DNA from: Planctomycetota bacterium
Lineage (GTDB): Bacteria > Planctomycetota > B15-G4 > SIAN01
NCBI GenBank assembly: GCA_028289345.1
Contig: JANQQL010000034.1
Span: forward strand, 1-64,000
DNA: 64,000 bases
Reading direction: 5' to 3'
Part shown: positions 35,495 to 44,165 of the stretch, in pieces
How positions within the stretch are numbered: the first letter of the stretch is position 1
Layout: every line of letters begins with the position of its first letter
Position numbers and translations under genes: made by a program
Notes under the pieces: generated by a model
Databases searched by the model: none
What the model was told of the DNA's origin: nothing
The model's input: the letters and a program-made list of their open reading frames with translations, nothing else

Positions 35495-36922
35495 ATGAAG
35501 AGAAGCTTCTCCTTCGCAATCCCTTGTCTCACTCTGCTGGTTTCATGCAGCGGAGAACCGGCCACTTCCCGTCAGGACTTGCCGCCCAATGTGCTGTTCC
35601 TGACCGTAGACACCTTGCGCGCGGACCACATGGGCTGCTACGGCTATCCGCGCAATACCACCCCGTTCCTGGATTCCTTGGCACAGAACAGCACCCTTTT
35701 CGAGTACGGCCTGGTGCAATGGCCCAAGACCGGCCCCAGCATGGCCTCACTGTTCACCAGCACTTACGGCTCGACCAGCGGGGTCAAGCAGAAGACTGGT
35801 CGAATCAAGATCCCCGAAACCTTCGACACCTTTGCCGAACGACTTCAAGAGTCAGACTACGAGACCTTGGCCGTGGTCAGTAACAGCAGCCTGAACCGAC
35901 TCCTCGGCTACGACCATGGCTTCGACGAATTCGTCGAACACTTCTTCATCGAGACCGGATCGGCTCGGCAGGTGGCCTCGCAAGCGAAGAAGCTCCTGAA
36001 CGGGAGAGATCGCGACCGCCCCTTCTTCCTTTGGTCGCACTTCATCGATCCCCACACGCCCTACGAAGCGCCGGATCAATACCGGTCACTGTTCCGCGGC
36101 GACGATCTCTACCAACGCAGCGAGGGACCGGCGATTCCGCTCTACGTCCCGGATGTCAGCAAGGGCCCGTCGGCAATTGGACAAGTCCCCCCCGTGGCCC
36201 AACGCGACAACTGCGAGCAAGTCCGGGACTACGTCGTCGAATACGACGCTGAGATTCGTTACTTCGATGACGAGATGAAGCAGTTCTTCGCGTGGATGGA
36301 AGACAACGGTCATCTGGATCGCACCATCGTCGTGTTCACCTCGGATCATGGGGAGAGCCTGGGCGACCACGACTACTACTTCGAACACGGACGCTTTCCC
36401 TACGATGCCTGCACCCGGGTTCCTTTGTTCATTCATCACCCGAATCACGCCCCGGCGACGATTCCGGAACCCGTGGCTCTGTTGGACGTCGTCCCCACCG
36501 TGCTCGATTTCCTGGATCTTCCCCCCGGATTCCAGACCGAGGGCAAGAGCCTGCGGGACTGGATCGAGCAAGGGAACTGCCCGGAAGAGCCGCGCGATGT
36601 GATCACCGAGTCCGGCTACCGCGATGACTTCACCGTGGCCCTGCGACGCGGTCCATGGAAGATCATTTGCATCAGCAATGAAGACTTGCGCAGGGAACTC
36701 CAGGGAACTCGTTACGAGCTCTACCACGTCTTGGACGACCCCTTGGAAACCAACAACTTGGCGGAGCGGAACTCGGAAGTCTTCGAGCGATTGAAGAAGG
36801 CCCTGGACCAAGAGGTCGCCGGCCGCCACGGCAAAGTCGGCCTGGCCCAGCAGATCGAAGGCGGCTTGCCCGACGACCTGGAGGAGGTGCTCCAAGCCCT
36901 GGGTTATGTGGATGGCGACTGA
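35495..36922 (+). CDS. sulfatase-fold lipoprotein (Thr nucleophile), twin B
   Basis: This 475-residue protein is the tandem paralogue of twin A. The leader ends in LTLLVSC. NVLFLTVDTLRADHMGCYGY, PKTGPSMAS (Thr79) and TSDHGESLGDHDYYFEHG line up with twin A, and ASLFTSTYGSTSGV is identical in both. The tail is LQALGYVDGD. Conserved LxHxPxLLxxV-type middle motifs such as VALLDVVPTVL, and the active-site residues, are intact in both copies, so both should be active. A strong hairpin follows the gene at 36987-37023. Confidence 0.9.
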   Translation: MKRSFSFAIPCLTLLVSCSGEPATSRQDLPPNVLFLTVDTLRADHMGCYGYPRNTTPFLDSLAQNSTLFEYGLVQWPKTGPSMASLFTSTYGSTSGVKQKTGRIKIPETFDTFAERLQESDYETLAVVSNSSLNRLLGYDHGFDEFVEHFFIETGSARQVASQAKKLLNGRDRDRPFFLWSHFIDPHTPYEAPDQYRSLFRGDDLYQRSEGPAIPLYVPDVSKGPSAIGQVPPVAQRDNCEQVRDYVVEYDAEIRYFDDEMKQFFAWMEDNGHLDRTIVVFTSDHGESLGDHDYYFEHGRFPYDACTRVPLFIHHPNHAPATIPEPVALLDVVPTVLDFLDLPPGFQTEGKSLRDWIEQGNCPEEPRDVITESGYRDDFTVALRRGPWKIICISNEDLRRELQGTRYELYHVLDDPLETNNLAERNSEVFERLKKALDQEVAGRHGKVGLAQQIEGGLPDDLEEVLQALGYVDGD

Positions 36923-36986
36923 TTTGCCACAATGCGCCCGGGCCGCCGAGACCCCCTGTCGGCCGCGGATTCCCCGGCCATGAGCC

Positions 36987-37023
36987 GCGGCCGAGTGCGG
37001 AAGCATTTCCGCACTCCCACGGC
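36987..37023 (+). terminator. strong hairpin after the twin sulfatase-fold genes
   Basis: AGTGCGGAA and TTCCGCACT form a perfect 9-base stem around a GCAT loop at 36993-37014, and GGCCG/CGGCC can extend it with a small bulge. It lies about 65 bases after the twin B stop. A run of six T follows about 20 bases later (37042-37047), too distant for a textbook intrinsic terminator, so termination is likely but not certain. Confidence 0.4.
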
Positions 37024-37120
37024 CGACCCGCCCCCGCAGGATTTTTTCAACGGCCTGCTGGCAGCCGACGTCGAAGGCGAACCAGAGAACCCCTCGTCAG
37101 AAGGAAGAAGGAGAGTGTCC

Positions 37121-39646
37121 ATGAGGTCCTTGCGACCCCTTGGGTGGATCGTCTTGGGAATCACTGGGCTCGCCGGCCAAGCCCACGCCCATCATCCCCA
37201 CGACCCGATCGACTGGCTGTGCCTCAGCCCGAGCCACGCCGACGATGAAACCGCGCTGGTCGCATCGGTGGGGTCGATCAACCTCTTCTTGATGAGCGAG
37301 AACGCTGGCCATTCGTGGCGCAACTCGCGCAACGGCCTGCGCGGCAAGCGGATCTTCGGCGCGGCCATGGCCTCAGACTGGACCACCTCCGGCACGGCCT
37401 ACGCGGTGACCGGCGGGGCCGGATTGCAACGCACGACCGACCGAGGGATGACCTGGCACACCGTCTCCGTGCCGCGCGATCTGCGCTTCGTCCAAGTGCT
37501 TCCGAAAACGGCGGACGACTCCCAGCAGTTGTTCTACGGCGGACATCATTTGTTGTTCTGGTCCGACGATGGAGGAGTCACGGACCGCCGAGTGTTCGAA
37601 AGCCCGCGGGGAAGCAAGATCCTTGCGGTGGCGGTGGCTCCGGATTTCGCGTCCAGCGGGATCGTCATGGTCGGCACGGACACGGGATCGGTTCACTGGA
37701 GTACCAATCGCGGCGCTTCTTGGTCCATGACCCAGCTCGACGGCAGCATTCGCGATATCGAAATCGCGGCCGAGGACACCCAAGGAAGACTGGTCTGGGT
37801 CGCGACCCATGGGGCAGGGGTCTATCGGTCCACGGACGGAGGACAAAGCTTCCGGCCGAGCAACTCCGGACTCTCCGACTCGGATGTGAACGACCTCGCG
37901 GTGGCACCTTCCTTTCCCGCGTGTGCCGAGGTCTTCGCCACGACTCGCGATGATGGCCTGTTTCATTCCGTCGACGGCGGCAAGAATTGGAACCGGACGT
38001 CTTTGCGCGTGCCAAAGACGTTTCAAACCGACAACCACTATCGTCTCGTGCGACTCCCCGCTGCCTATCCCGAAGACCCCCGGGTGTATTGCGCCACCTT
38101 CGAAGGCCTGTTCGTCTCCGACAATCGCTCCCGGGATTGGCGAAAAAGTCACATCAATCCGACTCGCATGGGTCGCAAGGTCGCGGTGTCTCCTGACTAT
38201 GGCAGCGACAACACCGTGTTCACCTCGGGCTACGGCATGCAGCTCTTGGTTTCTTACGACCAAGGCAAGGAGTGGGAGCTGCGCTGCACGGACATCTTCG
38301 CCCTGAGCGGCTACGCACTGGCGGTATCCCCGGAGTTCCCCCGCGATCAGCTGATCATGCTGGGAGTGGACCGCGGCCTGCGTCGCTCGACGGACGGGGG
38401 CTTGACCTGGGAACAACACGAGCTTGAACCCCACACGCTCCGCAGCAAGCAGAGTTCCTACGAAGTCCGACACATCGTCTACTCGCCTCAGTTCCGGCGA
38501 GACCGGACGGTGTTCGCGGTCAGCAAGGGCGGCATCTTCCAATCGCGCAATGGCGGAGAGAGCTGGGAATCGAGTCCCCCCATCGCTCCGTTCGCGGCCC
38601 GCTTGGCCCTGTCACCGAACTTTCCAGAAGACCCATTGATGATCGTGGCGGGCAACGCCATCCATCGATCCACCCGCGGCGGGCAACAATGGGAGTCGGC
38701 TTCCTACACCGGCCCCGTGGCCGACATCGCTTGTGCCCCCGACCTCCGCAAGACGAAGGAAGTGTTCGCCATCGCGTCCGGCGGGGAGTTTCTGAAGTCC
38801 ACGGACCGGGGAGCTTCCTGGTCAATTCAAAACTCCGCCTTCCAAGGGCACAGCCCGTCGGGGATGTTGATTTCCCCGGCGTTCGAAAAGGACGGCACGA
38901 TCTTCGTGACGACCCACGGCGGAGGCCTCTACGTTTCCAGGAACCGCGGCAAGAAGTTCACGCGAGTCTCCGCTGGCAGAACTCCCATTGACCACGGCGT
39001 CTCTTCGGCGATCTCTCCGAACTTTGCCAACGATCGCACCCTGTTCGTCGGCAACTTCGCCGGGACCTGGAAATCCACCGACGCCGGCAAATCCTGGGAA
39101 CTCATCACCCACGTCGAACTCTACGACGATGGACGCCAGCCCTGGGTGCGCACCGGACCTCGCTGGACCAAAGCACCCGTACCCCACTGCCTGTCCCGCG
39201 GCGTGTCCGTGGGTCGCTCCCAAGGACAGGCGATCACCTTGCCATTCACGGGATCCGCGGTCACGCTATTTGGAACTCGAGGACCCGACCACGGCCTGGC
39301 ACGAATCTTCGTCGACAACACGTTCACCGCGGAAGTCGACTGCTACGCGGCCGAGCTGGAGACACAATCGGTCTTGTTCGAGACCGACTTGGACTGGGGG
39401 CACCACACCCTCGCCATCAAGGTTTCGGGACGAAAGAATCCCGCGTCTTCCGGCACCATGATCGGCATCGACGGTGCCCTGGTGGACTATCGGGGACCCG
39501 ACGAAGTCCCCGTGTTCGCGTCAGTGACCGAGCCCATGAAGAGTCCGCGCAGCGGCTTCGTGAGTTCCCTGCGCTGGTTGATTGCACCGGTCCTGGGATT
39601 GATCGTCCTTCAGGTCTTGCTCACCCAAGGCCGGAAGTCAGCGTAG
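37121..39646 (+). CDS. exported BNR/Asp-box repeat protein with C-terminal membrane anchor
   Basis: This 841-residue protein has a signal peptide (LGWIVLGITGLAGQAHA) and about twelve Asp-box motifs of type S-x-D-x-G-x-x-W: TTDRGMTWH, STNRGASWS, STDGGQSFR, SVDGGKNWN, SYDQGKEWE, STDGGLTWE, SRNGGESWE, STRGGQQWE, STDRGASWS, SRNRGKKFT and STDAGKSWE among them. They form one or two beta-propellers like those of sialidases, VPS10/sortilin and YCF48. Residues about 690-810 look like a jelly-roll ligand domain (TLFGTRGPDHGLARIFVD). A single helix (LRWLIAPVLGLIVLQVLL) and a basic end anchor it. The sialidase catalytic RIP motif is missing, so it is probably a scaffold or binding protein. AAGGAAGAAGGAG precedes ATG 37121. 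Confidence 0.88.
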   Translation: MRSLRPLGWIVLGITGLAGQAHAHHPHDPIDWLCLSPSHADDETALVASVGSINLFLMSENAGHSWRNSRNGLRGKRIFGAAMASDWTTSGTAYAVTGGAGLQRTTDRGMTWHTVSVPRDLRFVQVLPKTADDSQQLFYGGHHLLFWSDDGGVTDRRVFESPRGSKILAVAVAPDFASSGIVMVGTDTGSVHWSTNRGASWSMTQLDGSIRDIEIAAEDTQGRLVWVATHGAGVYRSTDGGQSFRPSNSGLSDSDVNDLAVAPSFPACAEVFATTRDDGLFHSVDGGKNWNRTSLRVPKTFQTDNHYRLVRLPAAYPEDPRVYCATFEGLFVSDNRSRDWRKSHINPTRMGRKVAVSPDYGSDNTVFTSGYGMQLLVSYDQGKEWELRCTDIFALSGYALAVSPEFPRDQLIMLGVDRGLRRSTDGGLTWEQHELEPHTLRSKQSSYEVRHIVYSPQFRRDRTVFAVSKGGIFQSRNGGESWESSPPIAPFAARLALSPNFPEDPLMIVAGNAIHRSTRGGQQWESASYTGPVADIACAPDLRKTKEVFAIASGGEFLKSTDRGASWSIQNSAFQGHSPSGMLISPAFEKDGTIFVTTHGGGLYVSRNRGKKFTRVSAGRTPIDHGVSSAISPNFANDRTLFVGNFAGTWKSTDAGKSWELITHVELYDDGRQPWVRTGPRWTKAPVPHCLSRGVSVGRSQGQAITLPFTGSAVTLFGTRGPDHGLARIFVDNTFTAEVDCYAAELETQSVLFETDLDWGHHTLAIKVSGRKNPASSGTMIGIDGALVDYRGPDEVPVFASVTEPMKSPRSGFVSSLRWLIAPVLGLIVLQVLLTQGRKSA

Positions 39647-39655
39647 CGTAGACGG

Positions 39656-39686
39656 TCCTGACACCGACGGAACTCGGCCGTCAGGA
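39656..39686 (+). terminator. hairpin just after the BNR-protein gene
   Basis: TCCTGAC (39656-39662) pairs with GTCAGGA (39680-39686) and an inner CCGA/TCGG pair extends the stem. It begins 10 bases after the stop at 39646, where a terminator is expected, but has no T-run. A second copy of CGGCCGTCAGGA occurs at about 39719-39730, at the end of the convergent gene. Confidence 0.35.
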
Positions 39687-39724
39687 AACACCTCTCCCCT
39701 CGCCGGCGGGTCTCGGAACGGCCG

Positions 39725-39970
39725 TCAGGAGTTGTTCGGCCGCGCCCTCGAAAGAACGGTCTTTTCCGAAGAGGATGAGGCCTCGCCCGAGTTGGCGCGA
39801 AACCCCATGCTTCGCCGAAGGAAAAGCAGGCCCAACAGCGTCAGTGCGGCGGCGGCAAAGACGATCGCAGAGGGGTGCCAGTGATGCTCCGGTGCTCCGT
39901 GTCCCGGGTGGGCCAACAGCGGAGACGTTGCAACGAGGAGCAAGCTCGCAGTCATGAAGGTCGTTTTCAT
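39725..39970 (-). CDS. small His-rich exported membrane protein
   Basis: This 81-residue protein has a signal peptide (ASLLLVATSPLLA), a His-rich mature start (HPGHGAPEHHWHPS), one membrane helix (AIVFAAAALTLLGLLFL) and a basic/Ser-rich tail. The five His within 14 residues suggest binding of a divalent metal outside the membrane. I do not recognise a family. It lies after the 186-residue membrane protein gene on the minus strand, 19 bases away, so both probably share a transcript. Confidence 0.65.
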   Translation of the reverse strand: MKTTFMTASLLLVATSPLLAHPGHGAPEHHWHPSAIVFAAAALTLLGLLFLRRSMGFRANSGEASSSSEKTVLSRARPNNS

Positions 39971-39989
39971 GGCGACCTAGCTTGCCGGC

Positions 39990-40550
39990 TCAATCATCGA
40001 TGAACAAGTCGAGAGTGTCCGTGATTCCGCTGGCGCGCTCCTCGCTGAGACGATTCTCGAGCCAGGCCGCCTGCACTTGCACACAGGCAGCATAGGCGAG
40101 CAGATCCCCCGACCCATCCATCCACTCGGAAGAGTCGTCGTCCGCGTCCGTTGTGCTTCCCTCGTCCGTGTCACCGTCCTCGTCTTCTTCGTCCTCGTCG
40201 GTGAGGACATCGGGAATCGTCGCACGAAAGATCGCTCGGGACGCGATCGCCGCGCCGCGTCCAGCGGCCACCGAGCGCCGCCAGAGGGTCATGGCCAGGG
40301 CGACGGCAATCGCCGCCGAGACGCCACACCAGAGACCCGCATGGTTCGAAACCAGACCCCCTTCCGCCGTTTCGGCGGAACCGGACAACGCGGCGCACAG
40401 GGCCAGCACCAACGCGAGTCCGCCAACCACTCCGCTCGACAGGAGGAATGCGAAAGACAGAGACTGCATCTTGCGCGCCAGTTGGCTGGCATACTCAAAG
40501 CCCACCCCGAATCGATACGCCGGGGGCGGCGGGATGAACGGTCCGGACAT
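39990..40550 (-). CDS. membrane protein with acidic loop, unknown function
   Basis: This 186-residue protein has two membrane helices (SFAFLLSSGVVGGLALVLALCAAL and GLWCGVSAAIAVALAMTLW in outline), followed by a very acidic segment (DEDEEDEDGDTDEG) and a helical end. The N-terminus is Pro-rich (GPFIPPPPAYRF). I do not recognise the family. GAGAGG sits just before the ATG. The gene lies directly before the small His-rich membrane protein, and an acidic plus a His-rich partner could hint at metal handling, which is only a guess. Confidence 0.62.
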   Translation of the reverse strand: MSGPFIPPPPAYRFGVGFEYASQLARKMQSLSFAFLLSSGVVGGLALVLALCAALSGSAETAEGGLVSNHAGLWCGVSAAIAVALAMTLWRRSVAAGRGAAIASRAIFRATIPDVLTDEDEEDEDGDTDEGSTTDADDDSSEWMDGSGDLLAYAACVQVQAAWLENRLSEERASGITDTLDLFIDD

Positions 40551-40762
40551 TCCGTCCTCTCTGGGTGTGGTCTCTTGGGTGCGTGACAGAATCTGAGGGA
40601 GGAACAGCGACGCGGCACATTAGCAGCTCCTCCGGATCCGTCAGAGGCTTTCGGTGAAAACCGTGGCGGCCCCACCCGTCTGCTGCCCTCGCACGGCAAG
40701 CAGGCCCTCGCCCACTGAGCCTTCCCCGTTCTCACTCGATGCTTCGGATCAAATCGAGCGAA

Positions 40763-42094
40763 TCACGACAGCAGACGCTGGTAGTGTTCCAACAGTTCGT
40801 CGGCCTGATCTTCGACGGTTCGCACGGCGACTTTGGGATCGGCGAGGGAGGCCCACAGGGCGTCATCCTCCGCCAAGCGCAGCAGCGCCTGATGAAGCTC
40901 TCGGCGATCTCCCGGCGCGAATAGCAGGCCGTTGCCGCGACGCTCGACGAACTCCTTCATCCCGCCATGGTCGGCAGCGATCACCGGGAGGCGTGCCAGA
41001 GCCGCTTCGTCCAATGTCAGCGGCGCATTCTCAAACCACCGGGAGGGCACAACGAGCACGTCGACGGCGTCCAACACCTGCGGCAACCGGTCGTGAGCGA
41101 ACGCCCCGTGAAAACGGACCGCGGGGTGACGGTTGGTGTTCTCCAGCTGCCGCGCGAACTTGCCGCCGTCCCACAAAGAAGTGCCGTGAAGATGAAGCTC
41201 CGCCACCCCTTCGGGAACCTCTTGAAAAGCATCCACCAGGAGATCGACGCCCTTCGAGGGTAAGAACGTCCCGACGAAGCCAAAGCGTCGTGGCCGACGA
41301 GGTTGCCTCGCTTCGCTCCGCGCCTGAGCCCAGCCGGATTCCATCCCGTTCTCGGAATGGCCGGTGGTGGGGCCTTGCAAGCCATGACGCAGGTACTCGT
41401 CCAACACGAACTGGGAAGGGGACACACACAGATCCGCCCGGTTGAGCTGTGCCAGGATGAACTGTTTGCGCCGCTCGATGGGCTGCAGATGGAGATTGTT
41501 CGCGAAGTACTGCACGGCCCCACCCAGAGCACGCAAGGGGTGTTTCCAAGCGCCTTCTTGCCACGCAGCGCTGGTCGCATTCATCCCCCACCGCACCCGT
41601 TTCTTGGCGATGCAAAGGGAACAGCGCCAGGGTTCGATCTCGGTGCACAGATGACCGCGAGGGGTGAACCGTTGCCCGCGCGGGCACAGGTACCAAAAGT
41701 CGTGCAGTGTCAGCACCACCCTCGCTCCCGCCAGCCGTGCGGCTTCGATGAGGTCGGTGGACAGTCCGAATAGGTGATGGATGTGAACGATGTCGACGCC
41801 GCGGCGGAGTTCTTCTTCGAACAAACGCCGGACTTTCGGGTTCTCGTAGGTCTCCTGCAACGAGGTCGCGTGTTCGGCGGGAGTGCGCACCCGTCGCACC
41901 AACAGCCCGTCCTGATCCTCGGACTCCACGGTGTAGGCGCCCTGGGACTCGCGGCCGGTTCGAGTGAAGACCGACACTTCGTGCCCGCGGCGCAAGAACT
42001 CCCGACTCAGTCCCGCGGCGCAGAGTTCCGCTCCCGCCTGCTCGAGGGGCGGAAAGCCGTGGCTGACTTTGAGAATCCGAAGAGGTGCAGTCAT
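40763..42094 (-). CDS. GT4-family glycosyltransferase
   Basis: This 443-residue GT-B enzyme starts MTAPLRILKVSHGFPPLEQA with AGGA six bases upstream. Acceptor-domain landmarks are GAELCAAGLSREFLRRGHEV and HIHHLFGLS; a Cys-containing middle (CPRGQRF, CTEIEPWRCSLC) may bind metal, as in the GT4 at 15044-16363. The donor domain has FGFVGTFLPSKGVDLLVDAF and ENAPLTLDE (E-x7-E). It is divergent from the Wzy-like polymerase gene. The in-frame extension to 42352 is not family sequence and is rejected as start. Confidence 0.9.
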   Translation of the reverse strand: MTAPLRILKVSHGFPPLEQAGAELCAAGLSREFLRRGHEVSVFTRTGRESQGAYTVESEDQDGLLVRRVRTPAEHATSLQETYENPKVRRLFEEELRRGVDIVHIHHLFGLSTDLIEAARLAGARVVLTLHDFWYLCPRGQRFTPRGHLCTEIEPWRCSLCIAKKRVRWGMNATSAAWQEGAWKHPLRALGGAVQYFANNLHLQPIERRKQFILAQLNRADLCVSPSQFVLDEYLRHGLQGPTTGHSENGMESGWAQARSEARQPRRPRRFGFVGTFLPSKGVDLLVDAFQEVPEGVAELHLHGTSLWDGGKFARQLENTNRHPAVRFHGAFAHDRLPQVLDAVDVLVVPSRWFENAPLTLDEAALARLPVIAADHGGMKEFVERRGNGLLFAPGDRRELHQALLRLAEDDALWASLADPKVAVRTVEDQADELLEHYQRLLS

Positions 42095-42599
42095 CCCGTT
42101 CCTATCGGGCAAACCTTCCCTGGAAATGGCGAGGAAGCCAGGTTGGCGAAAGCGAAACGGCGGTGCCGGCAAAAGATGTCGACGGTCGGGCAACTTTGCC
42201 TCATCGCGACGAGCGCTCGGATGAAGAATCCGGACGGGTTCCTGATCGATGCGGAAGCATCGCGGGGTGGTCCCGGGGTGTGGTCGACCTGGGCCGCGGT
42301 GCGTCGGGCACATGGCCTCGGCGGCCAGGGTCATTGCGGCGGACCCGCCCACGTCCGCTCATTCGGCCGCAACGGGATCGGGGAGATGCTGCTTGTCCCG
42401 CGCGGCGGCCTCCACTCGAAGCCAGCCACAAGGCTGTAAACCATTTATGGAAGGTAACTTAAGCTCCACATGGACCAACCGAGTCCCCCCACTCCAAAGA
42501 CCGGCCGGTTGACGGGGATGCGCGAACGAACCCCCAGGAGATCGCGAGACCAAGGGAAAACCCCCAACTCAACCTTGGCTGACGCTCGATAGTTCGAAG
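42095..42599. other. 505-base divergent intergenic region of the second glycan block
   Basis: The gap lies between the GT4 gene and the Wzy-like gene and should carry both promoters. Nothing coding is convincing. An AT-rich patch at about 42436-42470 contains CTTAAGCT (42458-42465), the reverse complement of the AGCTTAAG seen in the other glycan-locus gap at 16839-16846, and a small hairpin CCATTTATGG. Confidence 0.4.
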
Positions 42600-44165
42600 A
42601 TGCAGACCTCCGTGTCCCGCTCGACGGAAACCTCCCCCGTCGCTTCCGATTCCCCCCACACACCGCGCCGCCTGCTGCTGCCGTTCTTCGCCGCAGTCGC
42701 GGGGCTGGGCTTCCTTGCCCATCTCGGATCGAAGCGGAACTTCGGCCCGGACGGGGACTTCCTGGCGGCATGGGGATTCGTGATCGTGGTCCTCACCATC
42801 GTTCCCGCGTGGGTTCGCTGGCTGCAATTGCGACGCCAAGGCATCGCGTCCGAGTGCATCCCGTTCTTGCCGATTCTTGGTGCCTTCTACGCGTTGTACT
42901 TCGGTCTCCCCGTTCTCGTGACCGACGAGCTTGCCACCCATGGTCGAGACGCCCCGGTGTCCAGCCTGCGAACGGCGCTGCACTATGCCGTCATCGGATG
43001 GCTTGCCCTGCTTGTCGGTTACTACGGCCTGAGTCCCCGGCTGCCTTGTCGCAGCGTTCGGTTGCACTGGTCCGTGGAATCCGGCAAGTCCTTGGCCATG
43101 CGCCTGCTGTTCCTCGGCAGCCTTGCCGCCGTGGTCTCGCGCATGGCGACAATCCCTCGTGCCGTCGAACAAGTCATGCACATGTTGATGCTGATGGGCC
43201 GGGTCGGCCTTGGGATCTTGCTGCTGTTGAGCTTGCGTCGACGACTGTCGAACGGCTGGAACGTGTTCGTTTGGGCCGGTCTTCTACCACTCTTCTTGCT
43301 CCTCCAAGTCGGAAGCGGTTTCGTCGCCAGCTTGGCCTATTCGGCCTTGTTCGTGCTCATGCTGGTTTGGGCGACCGGGTCGCGAGTTCCAGCCACGGTG
43401 TTGGTGGCGTTTGGAATCGCCATTCTCTTGCTCCGTGGCAGCCTACCGGAGTTCCGAGATCGGATCTGGGAGGATCCCGAAGCGGCGGCAATGGGCCCAC
43501 TCGCCAAGTCCTGGCTGTTCCTTGAGGTCATTCAAGATCGCTTCGACGAAGATGGTCTGGAACTCATCCCCGTTGCTCATCACATCGCCGCTTCCCGGAC
43601 CGCCCATCTCGCGCTGTTTGCCGACGTGGCTTGGACCACTCCCGATCTCGTACCCTACTGGGGCGGCGAAACCTACAAGACGATTCCCGCCAGCCTCATC
43701 CCGCGGTTCCTGTGGCCTGGGAAACCCGTCAAAGAAGTCGGCCAGGCATTCGGGCACCGCTACGCCATTCTGGATCCGGACGACCAAACCACCTCGGTGA
43801 ACCTGCCCCACCTCATCGAATTCTATGTCAACTTCGGGGTGACCGGCGTGGTGGGCGGCATGCTGCTCCTCGGCATGTTCTACGGCTGGTTGAGCCGAAA
43901 ACTGAACACGGTGGCGAGTGGAGACGGTGGCATTGTGATTGGTGCCGTGCTGTTCACCACGCTACTGAACATCGAATCCGACCTGAGCCTGGTTTGTGGT
44001 TCCCTTTGGCAAATCGCCGTCGCACTGTTCGTCGTGTTCCGAGTGCTCGGACGGGTGATCCGCCCCGACGACGGGGACAGGAAACCCGCCGTGCCGGATC
44101 AGTCCCGGCCACACTCTTCGGCATTGAACACCACGTCGGGGCGGCCGGGAACACTTCCCACGTAG
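42600..44165 (+). CDS. Wzy-like polysaccharide polymerase / O-antigen ligase-type membrane protein
   Basis: This 521-residue protein has about ten to twelve membrane helices and one long periplasmic loop between about 270 and 400. The loop and following helix (LWPGKPVKEVGQAFGHRYA, NLPHLIEFYVNFGVTGVVGG) match oligosaccharide-repeat-unit polymerases of the Wzy type, in which Arg/His in this loop are needed. It would link repeat units at the periplasmic face of the inner membrane. It is divergent from a GT4 gene and converges on the sulfatase-fold gene, with 67 bases of 3' overlap. The exact chain made is unknown. Confidence 0.78.
   Translation: MQTSVSRSTETSPVASDSPHTPRRLLLPFFAAVAGLGFLAHLGSKRNFGPDGDFLAAWGFVIVVLTIVPAWVRWLQLRRQGIASECIPFLPILGAFYALYFGLPVLVTDELATHGRDAPVSSLRTALHYAVIGWLALLVGYYGLSPRLPCRSVRLHWSVESGKSLAMRLLFLGSLAAVVSRMATIPRAVEQVMHMLMLMGRVGLGILLLLSLRRRLSNGWNVFVWAGLLPLFLLLQVGSGFVASLAYSALFVLMLVWATGSRVPATVLVAFGIAILLLRGSLPEFRDRIWEDPEAAAMGPLAKSWLFLEVIQDRFDEDGLELIPVAHHIAASRTAHLALFADVAWTTPDLVPYWGGETYKTIPASLIPRFLWPGKPVKEVGQAFGHRYAILDPDDQTTSVNLPHLIEFYVNFGVTGVVGGMLLLGMFYGWLSRKLNTVASGDGGIVIGAVLFTTLLNIESDLSLVCGSLWQIAVALFVVFRVLGRVIRPDDGDRKPAVPDQSRPHSSALNTTSGRPGTLPT

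Noticed and set aside
40763-42352. longer GT4 start at 42352
   Set aside because: The 86 extra codons are unlike the family; ATG 42094 has a ribosome site and the glycine-loop N-terminus.
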